DNA of 64,000 nt from Limnohabitans sp. (GCF_030158565.1 NZ_JAOASQ010000023.1:62001-126000), one strand, 5' to 3'; shown: positions 42,967 through 52,738, counted from the first letter of the stretch. A program made the numbers and translations. Notes: generated by a model not told the origin, from the sequence alone.

Positions 42967-43338
42967 TCAGAAATGCCCGACTTCTTTCGGGTTCGGGCCA
43001 TAGGCGTTCGCGCCCGCATGTCCGTTGAGTGCAAACCAATAGATCAAGACCAGGATGCCCACGCCCGTGAAGACCAGCAATTGCCACCAACCTGATTTAC
43101 CGATGTCATGCAAACGGCGGGTGGCCACCGTGATGGACGGGATGAAAAATACCACACTGGCTACTGAGCTCAAGAGACCCCAGTCGCCGTTCGAATAGGT
43201 CCAGGCCATGGATTGGTCAACCATGAACAAGGCCAGCTCGATCAAAGCCGCCATCACCACAAAATACCCAAACTCCGCCCTCTGCGAACGACCGGAAAAC
43301 ACAGCATAGCGACTCAAGGCCAAAAAAAACCACTTCAT
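42967..43338 (-). CDS. DUF805-family inner membrane protein
   Basis: 123 residues from ATG 43338, with GGAGAGA upstream. MKWFFLALSRYAVFSGRSQRAEFGYFVVMAALIE is the DUF805 start (R-S-x-R-x-EFGYF); TRRLHDIGKSGWWQLL is the second conserved block. Three or four hydrophobic helices. Function unknown. Stand-alone gene. Confidence 0.9.
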   Translation of the reverse strand: MKWFFLALSRYAVFSGRSQRAEFGYFVVMAALIELALFMVDQSMAWTYSNGDWGLLSSVASVVFFIPSITVATRRLHDIGKSGWWQLLVFTGVGILVLIYWFALNGHAGANAYGPNPKEVGHF

Positions 43339-43475
43339 TGTCTCTCCATAAAAATAAATAAAAGTAGTTAATTTTAAAGTCTCGAAATGCGGTGCCGATT
43401 TGTTGTTGTAACAAATCATGCAAGGCCCAACAGCCTGCGCTGCACAGGGCACAAGGCTGGCCATGACAAGCCGAA

Positions 43476-44216
43476 CTAGGAAGCGTCGCGCAGGCGGATG
43501 ATGTCTTGCCGCAAGTCCTGCGCCCAGGCACGGCGATCGCGGTCATTGGCGGTTTGGGCTTCGCCAAAATGCACCACGGCCATGATCCGCGATGCGGTCA
43601 AGGTGCGCCACATGGAGCCGATCAGTGTGTCATCTCCGATGTAGCACGGGGCATAGCTGGGCTCGCCAGAATCGGCATCGATGAACTTGAGTGACATCGG
43701 CTGCACCGGGGCATCGGCCTGGATGGCCGACTGGATCAGGTTGGCGTGAAAGGGCAACAGGTCTCGGCCATCGCTGGTGGTGCCTTCGGGGAACACGGCC
43801 ACCACGTCGCCCTCCTTCATCGCATCGGCCATGTCCTTGACCATGCGCAGCGCGTCTTTGCGGCTGTTGCGCTCGATAAACAAGGTCGAAGCGCCGGTGG
43901 CCAACATGCCAATCAAGGGCCAGTCCCGGATGTCGGACTTGGCCACAAAGCGGCAATGCCGAGCTGCATGAATGACCGAGATGTCCAGCCAGGAAATGTG
44001 GTTGGCCACCATCAGCGCAGGGCCGTTCAAGACCGGTTGCCCAAGCACCTTCAGGTGGATGTCCCACAGCGCCAGAAACTGCAGGGACCAGGCCTGAACG
44101 CGCATTTCCCGCTGCTCAACGCTGAGCTGCGGAAAGTGCGCATAAATCCACCACATGCCCACGACCACGTGCCACAGGCCACGCAAGAGTTTCCAAATCG
44201 CACGCAAGGATTTCAT
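43476..44216 (-). CDS. plsC: 1-acyl-sn-glycerol-3-phosphate acyltransferase-type enzyme (PlsC family)
   Basis: Membrane-associated acyltransferase making phosphatidic acid or acylating another lysolipid. 246 residues from ATG 44216. HX4D motif as NHISWLD (about 71-77), second block FIERNSRKDALRMVKDMADAM, FPEGTTSDG, and VQPMSLKFID. A hydrophobic N-terminal helix (about 14-28). It follows the dihydroorotase gene by 30 bp, closing the pyr operon, a common beta-proteobacterial arrangement. A TTG 6 bp upstream is a less likely start. Confidence 0.9.
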   Translation of the reverse strand: MKSLRAIWKLLRGLWHVVVGMWWIYAHFPQLSVEQREMRVQAWSLQFLALWDIHLKVLGQPVLNGPALMVANHISWLDISVIHAARHCRFVAKSDIRDWPLIGMLATGASTLFIERNSRKDALRMVKDMADAMKEGDVVAVFPEGTTSDGRDLLPFHANLIQSAIQADAPVQPMSLKFIDADSGEPSYAPCYIGDDTLIGSMWRTLTASRIMAVVHFGEAQTANDRDRRAWAQDLRQDIIRLRDAS

Positions 44217-44246
44217 GCACAAGTGCTGGTCAACCCAGGTGCGAGG

Positions 44247-45539
44247 TCAAGCCTCGAATGCCACGTGTCCACCGACCACTGTTGCGCGCACGCGGCCGGG
44301 CAACTCGTAGCCCGAAAACGGTGTGCTCTTGCCTTGGCTGCGCAAAACCTCGCCCGAAACCAGCCAGTGGCCTTCGTCCGACAACACGCACACATCGGCC
44401 ACACCGCCGACGGCCAACTGGCCCACCGAATCTTGCAAGGTGCCCAGCGACGCACCCAGCACACGGGCCGGCTCGGCCGTGATGCGCGAGAGCACTTGGG
44501 GCAAAGGCACGCCCGCGTCTTGACCCCACTTGAGGGCCAGACTCCAGAGCAGTTCCATGCCGGTGGCGCCCGGCTCGGCTTCGGCAAAAGGCAAGGCCTT
44601 GGCGTCGGCGTCGACCGGGGTGTGGTCCGACACCAACGCGTCGATCGTGCCGTCGGCCAAGCCTGCACGCAACGCATCCCGGTCGCGCTGCTGGCGCAGC
44701 ACAGGCGTGAGGCGCGCACGGCTGTCGAAGTAGCCCATGTCGGCATCGGTCAGGTGCAGCGAGTTGATGCTCACATCGGCCGTGACCGGCAGGCCCTCGG
44801 CCTTGCCCTGACGCACCAGATCCACGCCCTGGGCGCTGCTGATGCGGCACAGGTGCACGCGGGCGCGGGTGCTGCGCACCAACTCAAAAATCGTGTGCAG
44901 GGCAATCGTCTCGGCGGCCACCGACACACCCGACAAACCCATGCGTGTGGCCAACGGGCCACTGGCGGCCACGCCTTTGCCCAGGTGCAGCTCTTGCGGA
45001 CGCAGCCAGACAGTGAACCCGAAGGTGCTGGCGTATTGCAGGGCGCGTTGAAGCACCTGGGTGCTGGGGATAGGCACCTCGGCCTGGCTGAAGCCCACAC
45101 AACCTGCGGCCGTGAGCTGCACCATTTCGGTCAGCACATCGCCTTTCAGGCCCACCGTCAATGCGCCCAAAGGCAGCACGCGGGCCTGGTGCAGTTTTTC
45201 AGCGCGGTAACGCAGCATCTCGACCAAACCGGGTTCGTCCAGCACCGGGTCTGTGTCGGGCGGGCAGACCAGGCTGGTCACGCCACCGGCCACGGCGGCG
45301 GCCATTTCACTCTCGAGCATGCCCGCGTGTTCCTGACCAGGCTCGCGCAGGCGCGAAGCCAGATCCACCAAACCCGGGGCCACGATGCAGCCCTTGGCGT
45401 CGATCACGCGCTTGGGTGTGAAGTCCGCAGGCACCTGGCCCATGGCCACGATGCGGCCTGCCGCAATGGCCAAGTCCACTTTTTGGTCAAAGCCGCTGGC
45501 GGGGTCGATCACGCGGCCGTTTTGAATCAGGATCTTCAT
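44247..45539 (-). CDS. pyrX: Dihydroorotase-like protein without the metal-binding HxH (pyrC')
   Basis: 430 residues with the amidohydrolase fold of class I dihydroorotases: MKILIQNGRVIDPASGFDQ, LVDLASRLREPGQEHAG, VTSLVCPPDTDPVLDEPG, GTIDALVSDHTPVD, and the terminal PFSGYELPGRVRATVVGG. In active enzymes the strand reads D-x-H-x-H-LREPG; here it is D-L-A-S-R-LREPG, so both zinc histidines are gone. This matches the inactive PyrC' of Pseudomonas, which is needed as a structural partner of aspartate transcarbamoylase. It directly follows pyrB (10 bp). The catalytic enzyme must be encoded elsewhere. Confidence 0.9.
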   Translation of the reverse strand: MKILIQNGRVIDPASGFDQKVDLAIAAGRIVAMGQVPADFTPKRVIDAKGCIVAPGLVDLASRLREPGQEHAGMLESEMAAAVAGGVTSLVCPPDTDPVLDEPGLVEMLRYRAEKLHQARVLPLGALTVGLKGDVLTEMVQLTAAGCVGFSQAEVPIPSTQVLQRALQYASTFGFTVWLRPQELHLGKGVAASGPLATRMGLSGVSVAAETIALHTIFELVRSTRARVHLCRISSAQGVDLVRQGKAEGLPVTADVSINSLHLTDADMGYFDSRARLTPVLRQQRDRDALRAGLADGTIDALVSDHTPVDADAKALPFAEAEPGATGMELLWSLALKWGQDAGVPLPQVLSRITAEPARVLGASLGTLQDSVGQLAVGGVADVCVLSDEGHWLVSGEVLRSQGKSTPFSGYELPGRVRATVVGGHVAFEA

Positions 45540-45549
45540 GTTCTTGTCC

Positions 45550-46515
45550 TTATGCCTCGTTGCCCGCGACGATGCTCATCACCGCCATGCGCACGGCGAT
45601 GCCGAAGGTCACCTGCGGCAAGATCACGCTTTGCTGGCCATCGACCACCGCCGAGTCAATTTCGACCCCGCGGTTGATCGGGCCGGGGTGCATGACGATG
45701 GCGTCGGGCTTGGCCAGTTGGAGTTTTTCAGGCGTGAGGCCAAAGCTCTCGAAGTATTCCTGGCTGGAGGGCAGCAGCGCGCCGCTCATGCGTTCGTTTT
45801 GCAAGCGCAGCATGATGACCACGTCGCAGCCCTTGATGCCTTCTTCGAGGTTGTTGAAAACGCGCACGCCCATTTGCGCCATGTCGGCGGGCACCAGGGT
45901 TTTAGGGCCGACCACACGCACTTCGGCGCAGCCCAAGGTGGTGAGCGCGTGGATGTCGGAGCGCGCCACCCGCGAATGCAGCACATCGCCCACGATGGCC
46001 ACGGTGAGGTTTGAAAAATCTTTTTTGTAGTGCCGGATGGTGTACATGTCCAGCAGCGCCTGCGTGGGGTGGGCATGACGCCCGTCACCCGCGTTGACCA
46101 CGTGCACATGGGGCGCGACGTGCTGCGCGATCAGGTAAGGCGCGCCCGACTCGCTGTGGCGCACCACAAAAATGTCGGCGGCCATGGCGCTCAGGTTGGC
46201 GATGGTGTCGAGCAGCGACTCGCCCTTGCTGGCCGACGAGCGGGCGATGTCGAGCGTGTAGACATCGGCCGACAGGCGGGTGGCCGCGATGTCGAAGGTG
46301 GTGCGGGTGCGGGTGCTGTTCTCGAAGAACAGGTTGAACACGCTCTTGCCGCGCAAGAGGGGCACCTTTTTGACCTCGCGGTCATTGACGCTGACAAAGC
46401 CCTGCGCGGTGTCCAGGATGTGCGTGAGGATGTCCTTGGACAGGCCTTCGGTGGAGAGCAGGTGGATCAGCTCGCCGTTTTTGTTGAGTTGGGGGTTGTT
46501 GCGTTTGTAGAGCAT
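45550..46515 (-). CDS. pyrB: Aspartate carbamoyltransferase catalytic subunit
   Basis: Joins carbamoyl phosphate and aspartate in pyrimidine synthesis. 321 residues from ATG 46515 (AGGTGAG 7 bp upstream). Carbamoyl-phosphate motif [12 protein letters not shown] (about 58-69), [22 protein letters not shown], and [12 protein letters not shown]. No pyrI regulatory gene; pairing with the non-catalytic dihydroorotase gene next to it suggests the dodecameric Pseudomonas-type complex. Confidence 0.97.
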   Translation of the reverse strand: MLYKRNNPQLNKNGELIHLLSTEGLSKDILTHILDTAQGFVSVNDREVKKVPLLRGKSVFNLFFENSTRTRTTFDIAATRLSADVYTLDIARSSASKGESLLDTIANLSAMAADIFVVRHSESGAPYLIAQHVAPHVHVVNAGDGRHAHPTQALLDMYTIRHYKKDFSNLTVAIVGDVLHSRVARSDIHALTTLGCAEVRVVGPKTLVPADMAQMGVRVFNNLEEGIKGCDVVIMLRLQNERMSGALLPSSQEYFESFGLTPEKLQLAKPDAIVMHPGPINRGVEIDSAVVDGQQSVILPQVTFGIAVRMAVMSIVAGNEA

Positions 46516-46531
46516 CTTGTTCTCACCTCGA

Positions 46532-47032
46532 TCAGGCTTTGTTCTCCACGTCAAAACTGAAAGTGCCCGCTGCATCGCGGGCCAGCGCCAGCGATTGCGT
46601 CTCGGGCAGGGCCACGCGGGCCGCGGCAAAGTCGGCCTGCACCGGCAGCTGCCGGCCACCGCGATCGACCAAGACCGCCAGCTGCACGCGCGCGGGGCGG
46701 CCGTAGTCAAAAATCTCATTCAACACGGCGCGGAGGGTCCGGCCGGTGTAGAGCACATCGTCGAGCACCAAAATGTCCGCGCCATCGACCTCAAACGGCA
46801 AGCTGGTCTGGCCACCGGCCGACAGGCCGCGCTGGGCAAAGTCATCGCGGTGCATGACCGAAGAGACTTGGCCCGCTTCACCGGTCAGGCCTAAGTCGCG
46901 CTGCAGGCGCTCGGCCAGCCAGGCACCGCCCGAGGTGATGCCCACCAGGCGCGTGTTGGCTTGGCACAGGCTGCGCACACCGCGCAGCAGTTCCAAATAC
47001 AAGGCCTCGGCATTCAGGGCGAGTGCGCTCAT
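46532..47032 (-). CDS. pyrR: PyrR: pyrimidine regulatory protein / uracil phosphoribosyltransferase
   Basis: 166 residues, type I phosphoribosyltransferase fold with PRPP loop [16 protein letters not shown] and flexible hood [10 protein letters not shown]. In Bacillus it controls pyr attenuation by RNA binding; in proteobacteria its regulatory role is less clear. Lies between ruvX (4-bp overlap) and pyrB (16 bp). Confidence 0.94.
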   Translation of the reverse strand: MSALALNAEALYLELLRGVRSLCQANTRLVGITSGGAWLAERLQRDLGLTGEAGQVSSVMHRDDFAQRGLSAGGQTSLPFEVDGADILVLDDVLYTGRTLRAVLNEIFDYGRPARVQLAVLVDRGGRQLPVQADFAAARVALPETQSLALARDAAGTFSFDVENKA

Positions 47033-47442
47033 GGCAGGCTCCTTAAAAATTGGTCAAGAATGATCGCCGCCGCTGCGGCATCGGCATCTTTGGCGCCATA
47101 GGAATGGGCTTCGGTGGTGGTGTAACGTTCGTCGACCTCGTACACCGTCAAGCCAAAACGGCCGCGCAACTGGCGACCGAACTTGCGGGCGCGCAAGGTG
47201 TTTTCATGCTCACCGCCATCGGGATGGAGGGGCACACCGATCACCAGCGCGTCGGGCTGCCACTCTTTGATGCGCTTGGCGATGTGCGCAAAGCGGGCAT
47301 CGCCCTCGGCGGCAATGGTGCCTTGCGGTGTGGCCGACTTCATCAAGCGGTTGCCCACGGCCACGCCAGTGCGCTTGAGGCCGTAGTCGAAGGCCAGAAA
47401 ACTTTGTTGCGATGCCGGGACGGTGACGGGCGTGTCGCTCAT
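47029..47442 (-). CDS. ruvX: Holliday-junction resolvase-like protein / rRNA-processing nuclease RuvX (YqgF)
   Basis: 137 residues; RNase H-like fold with FLAFDYGLKRTGVAVGN at the N-terminus (catalytic Asp in FDYG), VIGVPLHPDGGEHE, and VDERYTTTEA (second acidic site). Involved in 16S rRNA 5'-end maturation. 4-bp overlaps with yqgE and pyrR show translational coupling. Confidence 0.95.
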   Translation of the reverse strand: MSDTPVTVPASQQSFLAFDYGLKRTGVAVGNRLMKSATPQGTIAAEGDARFAHIAKRIKEWQPDALVIGVPLHPDGGEHENTLRARKFGRQLRGRFGLTVYEVDERYTTTEAHSYGAKDADAAAAAIILDQFLRSLP

Positions 47443-48038
47443 GCGTGGCCCGCTTCTGGCGAGAGCATCCAGCTTTTGAGGCCCAACAAGTCCAGGGCGC
47501 GGTCGTAGCGCTCGGCCATGGGCACATCAAAGATCACATCGGCCGATGCAGGCACGGTCAGCCAGGTGTTTTCGGCCAGCTCTGATTCGAGCTGCCCTTC
47601 ACCCCAAGAGGCATAGCCCAACGTGACCAGCACGCGTCGCGGGCCTGCGCCGGAAGACAGGGCTTCGAGCACATCGCGCGAAGTGGTCATCTCCAGGCCC
47701 CCGGGCACCGTCAGGGTGGAGGCATAGATCGAGCCGCCATCTTCCTGCGGTTTTTCCATGCGGATCGGGTCGTGCAGCACAAAGCCGCGCTCGGTCTGCA
47801 CCGGGCCACCGTGCGAGACCGGGTTTTGCATCAGGTCTTCGCGGCGCAAAGGCAAATCCACCTTGTCGAACAGGTGGCGCATGCTGATGTCGGCAGGTTT
47901 GTTGATGATCAGGCCCATGGCGCCGCGTGGGCTGTGTTCACACATGTAGATGACGCTGCGGGCAAAAGTCTCGTCCTCCAACCCGGGCATGGCGATCAGG
48001 AAATGATGCTTGAGGTCAATGGAGGCACAATCGGTCAT
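47439..48038 (-). CDS. yqgE: YqgE/AlgH family protein
   Basis: 199 residues: LKHHFLIAMPGLEDETFARSVIYMCEHSPRGAMGLIINKP is the conserved start; GGPVQTERGFVLHD and VTLGYASWGEGQLESELAENTWL follow. Function unknown, usually paired with ruvX as here. First gene of the yqgE-ruvX-pyrR-pyrB-pyrC'-plsC unit. Confidence 0.95.
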   Translation of the reverse strand: MTDCASIDLKHHFLIAMPGLEDETFARSVIYMCEHSPRGAMGLIINKPADISMRHLFDKVDLPLRREDLMQNPVSHGGPVQTERGFVLHDPIRMEKPQEDGGSIYASTLTVPGGLEMTTSRDVLEALSSGAGPRRVLVTLGYASWGEGQLESELAENTWLTVPASADVIFDVPMAERYDRALDLLGLKSWMLSPEAGHA

Positions 48039-48112
48039 GCGCTGATTTTAACGGCCCTGCCCCCGAGGAATGGCCAGCCAGCGCACTTATTGATCCAACC
48101 AGGCGGCCTCTC

Positions 48113-49588
48113 ATGGAAACCACATTTTCGAGCGGCTTGGTCTGGCTGCGGCGCGACCTGCGCGTGGCCGACCACGCTGCGCTGTACCACGCGCTCAAAC
48201 ACTGCCAACGGGTGCATGTGGCCTTTGTGTTTGACACCGCCATCCTGGACAAACTGCCCCGCGCGGACCGCCGCGTCGAGTTCATCCGCGAATCGCTGGT
48301 GGAGGTCGATGAACAGCTGCGCCAATTGGCCGGGCACCCGCAGGCCGGCCTGATCGTGCGGCACGGCGTGGCACAAGACAAAATCCCCAAACTGGCCCAC
48401 CACCTGCAGGTGCAAGCGGTGTTTGCCAACCACGACGACGAGCCCGATGCGCTGGCGCGCGACATCCAGGTGCGCGGCCACCTGGCCGACCACGGCATCG
48501 TGCTACACACCTACAAAGACCATGTGATTTTCGAGCGCCACGAGGTGCTGACCCAGGTGGGCAAGCCTTTTGCGGTGTTCACCCCCTACAAAAACGCCTG
48601 GCTCAAGAAAATCACCCCGTTTGACCTGAAGGCCTACCCGGTCGAGAAATACGCCCAGCACCTGGCCCCGCGCCCGGACAACCTGGCCCAGCCTGTGCCC
48701 GCATTGCAGGACATCGACTTTGAAAGCACCAACCTGAAGGCCCTGAAAATCCCGACGGGCGAATCCGGTGGCCAGGCTTTGCTGGCTGACTTTCTGACCC
48801 GCATCGACCAGTACGAAGACACGCGCAACTTCCCCGCCGTCAAGGGTCCCAGCTACCTGAGCGTGCACCTGCGCTTTGGCACCGTGTCGATCCGCCAACT
48901 GGCCCGCGAGGCGCATGCCCGCATGACGGTGGGCAGCGCCGGTGCGGCGGTGTGGCTGTCAGAGCTGATCTGGCGCGATTTTTATGTGCAGGTGCTGCAC
49001 AACTTTGGCCATGTGGGGCGCGGCGAAAGCTTCAAGCCCGAATACGACACGATCCAATGGGAACATGGCACGCATGCCCACAAGTTGTTCGACGCTTGGT
49101 GCGAAGCCCGCACCGGCTACCCGCTGGTGGACGCGGCCATGCGGCAACTGAACCAGACCGGCTACATGCACAACCGCCTGCGCATGGTGGTGGCGAGTTT
49201 TCTGGTCAAGGATTTGGGCATCGACTGGCGCTGGGGCGAAAAGTACTTTGCCACCCACCTGAACGACTTCGATTGGTCGGCCAACAATGGCGGCTGGCAG
49301 TGGGCCAGCTCCAGCGGTTGCGATGCGCAGCCCTACTTCCGCATCTTCAACCCGATCAGCCAAAGCGAAAAGTTCGACCCCGAGGGCAAATTCATCCGCC
49401 GCTATGTGCCCGAGCTCACACAGCTGCCCACCGCTGCACTGCACGCGCCCTGGTTGGCCAAGCCGCTGGAGTTGCAAACCGCCGAGGTGGTGATCGGCAA
49501 GACCTACCCGGCGCCGATCGTGGACCACGCTGAGGCCCGCGAGAAAACGCTGGCACGCTATGCGGTGGTGAAGAAAAAAGCCGCCTGA
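48113..49588 (+). CDS. phrB: Deoxyribodipyrimidine photolyase (class I CPD photolyase)
   Basis: Repairs UV-induced pyrimidine dimers using blue light. 491 residues; N-terminal antenna-binding α/β domain (SGLVWLRRDLRVADHAALY...), C-terminal FAD domain with LIWRDFYVQVLHNF, TGYPLVDAAMRQLNQTGYMHNRLRM and DWSANNGGWQWASSSGCDAQPYFRIFNP. A complete photolyase fits a surface-water organism. Divergent from yqgE. Confidence 0.96.
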   Translation: METTFSSGLVWLRRDLRVADHAALYHALKHCQRVHVAFVFDTAILDKLPRADRRVEFIRESLVEVDEQLRQLAGHPQAGLIVRHGVAQDKIPKLAHHLQVQAVFANHDDEPDALARDIQVRGHLADHGIVLHTYKDHVIFERHEVLTQVGKPFAVFTPYKNAWLKKITPFDLKAYPVEKYAQHLAPRPDNLAQPVPALQDIDFESTNLKALKIPTGESGGQALLADFLTRIDQYEDTRNFPAVKGPSYLSVHLRFGTVSIRQLAREAHARMTVGSAGAAVWLSELIWRDFYVQVLHNFGHVGRGESFKPEYDTIQWEHGTHAHKLFDAWCEARTGYPLVDAAMRQLNQTGYMHNRLRMVVASFLVKDLGIDWRWGEKYFATHLNDFDWSANNGGWQWASSSGCDAQPYFRIFNPISQSEKFDPEGKFIRRYVPELTQLPTAALHAPWLAKPLELQTAEVVIGKTYPAPIVDHAEAREKTLARYAVVKKKAA

Positions 49589-49599
49589 TCAGGCGGCTT
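49578..49599 (-). terminator. Terminator overlapping the phrB stop codon
   Basis: AAGCCGCCTGATCAGGCGGCTT, a perfect palindrome containing the phrB TGA. Read on the minus strand it ends in TTTTTT, so it terminates transcripts from the convergent rubredoxin gene; the plus-strand T-run is only two bases. Confidence 0.75.
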
Positions 49600-49614
49600 G
49601 GCTGACTTGATGCT

Positions 49615-49700
49615 TGTCATGGCGAGGCGCGCAGCGACGTGGCCATCCAGCTGCTGCGCTTGTTCACACACTGGATCGTCACGCTTCGCTCGCGATGACG
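49615..49700. repeat. Dispersed intergenic repeat with inverted ends
   Basis: Starts GTCATGGCGAGGCGCGCAG and ends CGCTTCGCTCGCGATGAC, separated by GTGGCCATCCAG...CTGGATCGTCAC; the outer parts are imperfect inverted complements. This is a second repeat family, different from the CCCGGG REP units. Confidence 0.6.
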
Positions 49701-49715
49701 CTCATCCCTGAGCAA

Positions 49716-49886
49716 TCAGATCGCCACCATCTCGAAATCTTCCTTGCGGGCCGCGCATTCGGGGCAGGTCCAGTTCATGGGCACGTCTTCCCATTTGGTG
49801 CCGGGCGCAATGCCGTGCTCGGGGTCGCCCTCGGCTTCGTCGTAGATCCAGCCGCAAATCAGGCACATCCAGGTTTTGTGTTCCAT
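49716..49886 (-). CDS. Rubredoxin
   Basis: 56 residues from ATG 49886. Iron site CLICGWIYDEAEG and CPECAARKEDF (two CxxC pairs); conserved IAPGTKWEDVPMNW. Small cytoplasmic electron carrier. It is divergent from the ThiD-like gene (103 bp). A TACAAT promoter element lies at about 49925-49930. In-frame starts further upstream would read through that promoter. Confidence 0.95.
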   Translation of the reverse strand: MEHKTWMCLICGWIYDEAEGDPEHGIAPGTKWEDVPMNWTCPECAARKEDFEMVAI

Positions 49887-49989
49887 CACAGTGTCGCAAT
49901 CAGAGAGTCGAATAGAATGAATTGGATTGTATCGGGCCGCGCCGCAGGCCCGGCTGAAGACCTTCTGAAGCCCTCTGCCATTTGCATTC

Positions 49990-50940
49990 ATGACCGATCA
50001 CAACCCCAAATCTTCTACCCCCGACAACGATGCACCGGATGCCGAAGAATCGGCCGGTCTGGCCTGCATTTTGTCGTTCAACGCCAATGACCCGAGCGGC
50101 GCGGGCGGCCTGACCTGTGACGCCACAGCCATGGCCTCGGTCGGGGCACATTGCCTGCCGGTGTGCACCGGCGCCTATGTGCGCGACACCAGCAGCATCA
50201 CAGACTTTTACCCACTGGACGAAGAGGCCGTTCATGATCAGGCCCGCGCCGTCGCCGAAGACATGCCGGTGCAGGTCATCAAGGTCGGCTTTGTGGGCAC
50301 CCCTGAAAATCTGGCCACCATTGCCGAACTGGCCGACGACTACGACGGCGTGCCGGTCGTGGCCTACATGCCCAACCTGTCCTGGTGGGAAGACCAGAAG
50401 ATCGACGCCTATCTGGACGCCTTCCGTGAATTGCTGCTGCCCCAAACCAGCGTGCTGGTGGGCCACCACAGCACTTTGCGCCGCTGGCTGCTGCCCGACT
50501 GGACGGGCGAGCGCAACCCCGGCCCACGCGACATTGCCAAAGCGGCCGCCGAGCTGGGCGTGCCCTTCACATTGGTGACCGGCCTGCCCTTGCCTGAACA
50601 ACACATCGACAACGCGCTGGCCTCGCCCGAGACGGTGATCAGCCACGAGAAGTTCGAGCGCATCGAAGCGGTGTTTGCAGGCGCTGGCGACACGCTGACG
50701 GCCGCACTGGCGGCCCTGCTGGCCACCGGCATGGATCTGCCCGAAGCCACCAGCGAAGCGCTGCACTACCTGGACCGTTGCCTGGACGAAGGCTTTCGCC
50801 CCGGCATGGGCCAGGTCATTCCGGACCGCCTGTTCTGGGCCTTGCCCGAAGGTGAAGACACCGACGAGGACGAAGAAGATACCGATGCCCACCCCGGCGC
50901 GGATTACTTCGAAGTGCCATTCAACGAAACCAAACACTGA
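49990..50940 (+). CDS. thiD: Hydroxymethylpyrimidine/phosphomethylpyrimidine kinase (ThiD)-like
   Basis: Phosphorylates HMP and HMP-P for thiamine synthesis. 316 residues: SFNANDPSGAGGLTCDATAMASVGAHCLPV is the ThiD substrate loop, ending with the ribokinase-fold GAGDTLTAALAALL. The N-terminal 18 and C-terminal 35 residues are acidic extensions (GEDTDEDEEDTDAHPG) beyond the usual 260-270 residues. Other thi genes are not here; the gene lies 16 bp before hemL. Function as true ThiD is likely but not certain. Confidence 0.88.
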   Translation: MTDHNPKSSTPDNDAPDAEESAGLACILSFNANDPSGAGGLTCDATAMASVGAHCLPVCTGAYVRDTSSITDFYPLDEEAVHDQARAVAEDMPVQVIKVGFVGTPENLATIAELADDYDGVPVVAYMPNLSWWEDQKIDAYLDAFRELLLPQTSVLVGHHSTLRRWLLPDWTGERNPGPRDIAKAAAELGVPFTLVTGLPLPEQHIDNALASPETVISHEKFERIEAVFAGAGDTLTAALAALLATGMDLPEATSEALHYLDRCLDEGFRPGMGQVIPDRLFWALPEGEDTDEDEEDTDAHPGADYFEVPFNETKH

Positions 50941-50956
50941 CATTTGAGAGCCTGCC

Positions 50957-52252
50957 ATGACCGACCGCAACCAAGAACTGTTTGACCGTGCCGCCCAGGT
51001 GATCCCCGGTGGTGTGAACTCGCCTGTGCGCGCCTTCCGCGCTGTGGGAGGCACACCCCGCTTTGTGAAGCGCGCCCAAGGCGCTTATTTCTGGGACGCC
51101 AACGGCCAAAAATACATCGATTACATCGGCTCTTGGGGCCCGATGATCCTGGGCCACGGCAACCCGGTGGTGCTCGAAGCGGTGCAAAAAGCAGCGCTCG
51201 ACGGCTTCTCGTTCGGTGCCCCCACCGAGCGCGAGATTGAACTGGCCGAAGAAATCATCAAACACGTGCCCTCCATGGAGATGGTGCGTCTGGTCAGCTC
51301 AGGCACCGAAGCGGGCATGAGCGCGCTGCGCCTGGCACGCGGCGCCACAGGCCGCAACAAGTTCATCAAGTTCGAAGGCTGCTACCACGGCCACGCCGAT
51401 GCGCTGCTGGTCAAAGCCGGCTCGGGCCTGGCCACCTTTGGCAACCCCACCAGCGCGGGTGTGCCGCCCGAGGTGGTGCGTGACACGCTGGTGCTGGAGT
51501 ACAACAACATCGAGCAACTCGAAGAAGCCTTCAAGCTGCACGGCCAGGAACTGGCCTGCGTGATGATCGAGCCCATCGCGGGCAACATGAACTTTGTGCG
51601 CGCTTCCGTGCCCTTCATGAAGCGCTGCCGCGAGCTGTGCACCGAACACGGCGCGCTGTTTGTGTTTGACGAAGTGATGTCTGGATTCCGTGTGGCGCTC
51701 GGTTCTGCCCAAAGCGTTTACGCCCAATTGATCCCTGGCTTCAAACCTGACATGACGGTATTGGGCAAGGTCATTGGCGGCGGCATGCCACTGGCGGCCT
51801 TTGGTGGTCCGCGCGAAATCATGCGCCAGTTGGCACCCACCGGCCCGGTCTACCAAGCAGGCACCCTGAGTGGCAACCCCGTGGCCACGGCTTGCGGTTT
51901 GGCCACGCTGCGTGAGATTGCCAAGCCTGGCTTCTTTGACGCTTTGAGCGCCCGCACCCAAAGTCTGGTCGATGGCCTCAAAGGTGCTGCCGCTGAAGCT
52001 GGTGTGCCTTTTGCGGCCGATTGCCAGGGCGGCATGTTTGGTTTCTTCTTGTTGCCTGAGCTGCCGCAAAACTACGCCAAGGTCATGACCAGCGACAGCC
52101 CCAAGTTCAACAAATTGTTCCACGGTCTGCTGGACCGTGGTGTGTACATCGCGCCTGCCCTGTACGAAGCCGGTTTTGTGAGCGCGGCGCACACCGACGC
52201 TGACATCGCCGAGACCGTGCGTGTGGCCAGCGAGGTGTTCAAAACACTTTGA
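50957..52252 (+). CDS. hemL: Glutamate-1-semialdehyde 2,1-aminomutase
   Basis: Converts glutamate-1-semialdehyde to 5-aminolevulinate (C5 heme pathway). 431 residues; class III aminotransferase with [38 protein letters not shown] lysine in [35 protein letters not shown] precedes the ATG. Confidence 0.97.
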   Translation: MTDRNQELFDRAAQVIPGGVNSPVRAFRAVGGTPRFVKRAQGAYFWDANGQKYIDYIGSWGPMILGHGNPVVLEAVQKAALDGFSFGAPTEREIELAEEIIKHVPSMEMVRLVSSGTEAGMSALRLARGATGRNKFIKFEGCYHGHADALLVKAGSGLATFGNPTSAGVPPEVVRDTLVLEYNNIEQLEEAFKLHGQELACVMIEPIAGNMNFVRASVPFMKRCRELCTEHGALFVFDEVMSGFRVALGSAQSVYAQLIPGFKPDMTVLGKVIGGGMPLAAFGGPREIMRQLAPTGPVYQAGTLSGNPVATACGLATLREIAKPGFFDALSARTQSLVDGLKGAAAEAGVPFAADCQGGMFGFFLLPELPQNYAKVMTSDSPKFNKLFHGLLDRGVYIAPALYEAGFVSAAHTDADIAETVRVASEVFKTL

Positions 52253-52256
52253 TCCA

Positions 52257-52718
52257 ATGAAAGGGCTGGCCTGCCTGATCTGCGCCGTTTCGACCTTGGG
52301 CTCAGCCCGCGCCGAATTGGACGCCAGCCGCCTCTGGCTCAATGCAGGCTTTTATTCCGCCCACTTTGACACCGACAAAGGCCTGCGCAACGCCAACCCA
52401 GGCTTGGGCTTTGAATACCGCATCAGCGATGACTGGGGCGCCACAGCGGGACGCTTCATCAACAGCGACGACGCACGCTCAGGCTACGTCGGGGCCTATT
52501 ACCAGCCCTGGCGCTGGGGCACCATGAAGCTGGGCGTGGTCGCAGGGGCCTTCAACGGCTACCCCAAGGCATTCAACGGCGGCTGGTTCCCTGCGGTCAT
52601 CCCGGCAGCCAGCATCGAAAGCGGTCAATGGGGCCTGAACGTGGCGCTGGTGCCACCGCTCAAAGACCGGCTCTACGGCGCCCTGAGCTTTCAGCTGAAG
52701 TTTCGTTTTCAGGACTGA
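52257..52718 (+). CDS. Exported outer-membrane β-barrel protein, unknown function
   Basis: 153 residues from ATG 52257, four bases after the hemL stop. Signal peptide MKGLACLICAVSTLGSARA. The rest is alternating β-strand: LWLNAGFYSAHF, NPGLGFEYRIS, WGATAGRFIN, GYVGAYYQPW, GTMKLGVVAGAF and terminal ALSFQLKFRFQD ending near an aromatic residue. The size and pattern resemble small eight-stranded barrels (PagP-like), but no catalytic signature is recognised. Confidence 0.7.
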   Translation: MKGLACLICAVSTLGSARAELDASRLWLNAGFYSAHFDTDKGLRNANPGLGFEYRISDDWGATAGRFINSDDARSGYVGAYYQPWRWGTMKLGVVAGAFNGYPKAFNGGWFPAVIPAASIESGQWGLNVALVPPLKDRLYGALSFQLKFRFQD

Positions 52719-52738
52719 ATGTCTTTGGCGAGTTCCGC

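Noticed and set aside
43746-45677. 643-codon open frame on the plus strand across plsC and pyrC'
   Set aside because: It spans two real genes on the opposite strand and their gap; no start signal and no domain.
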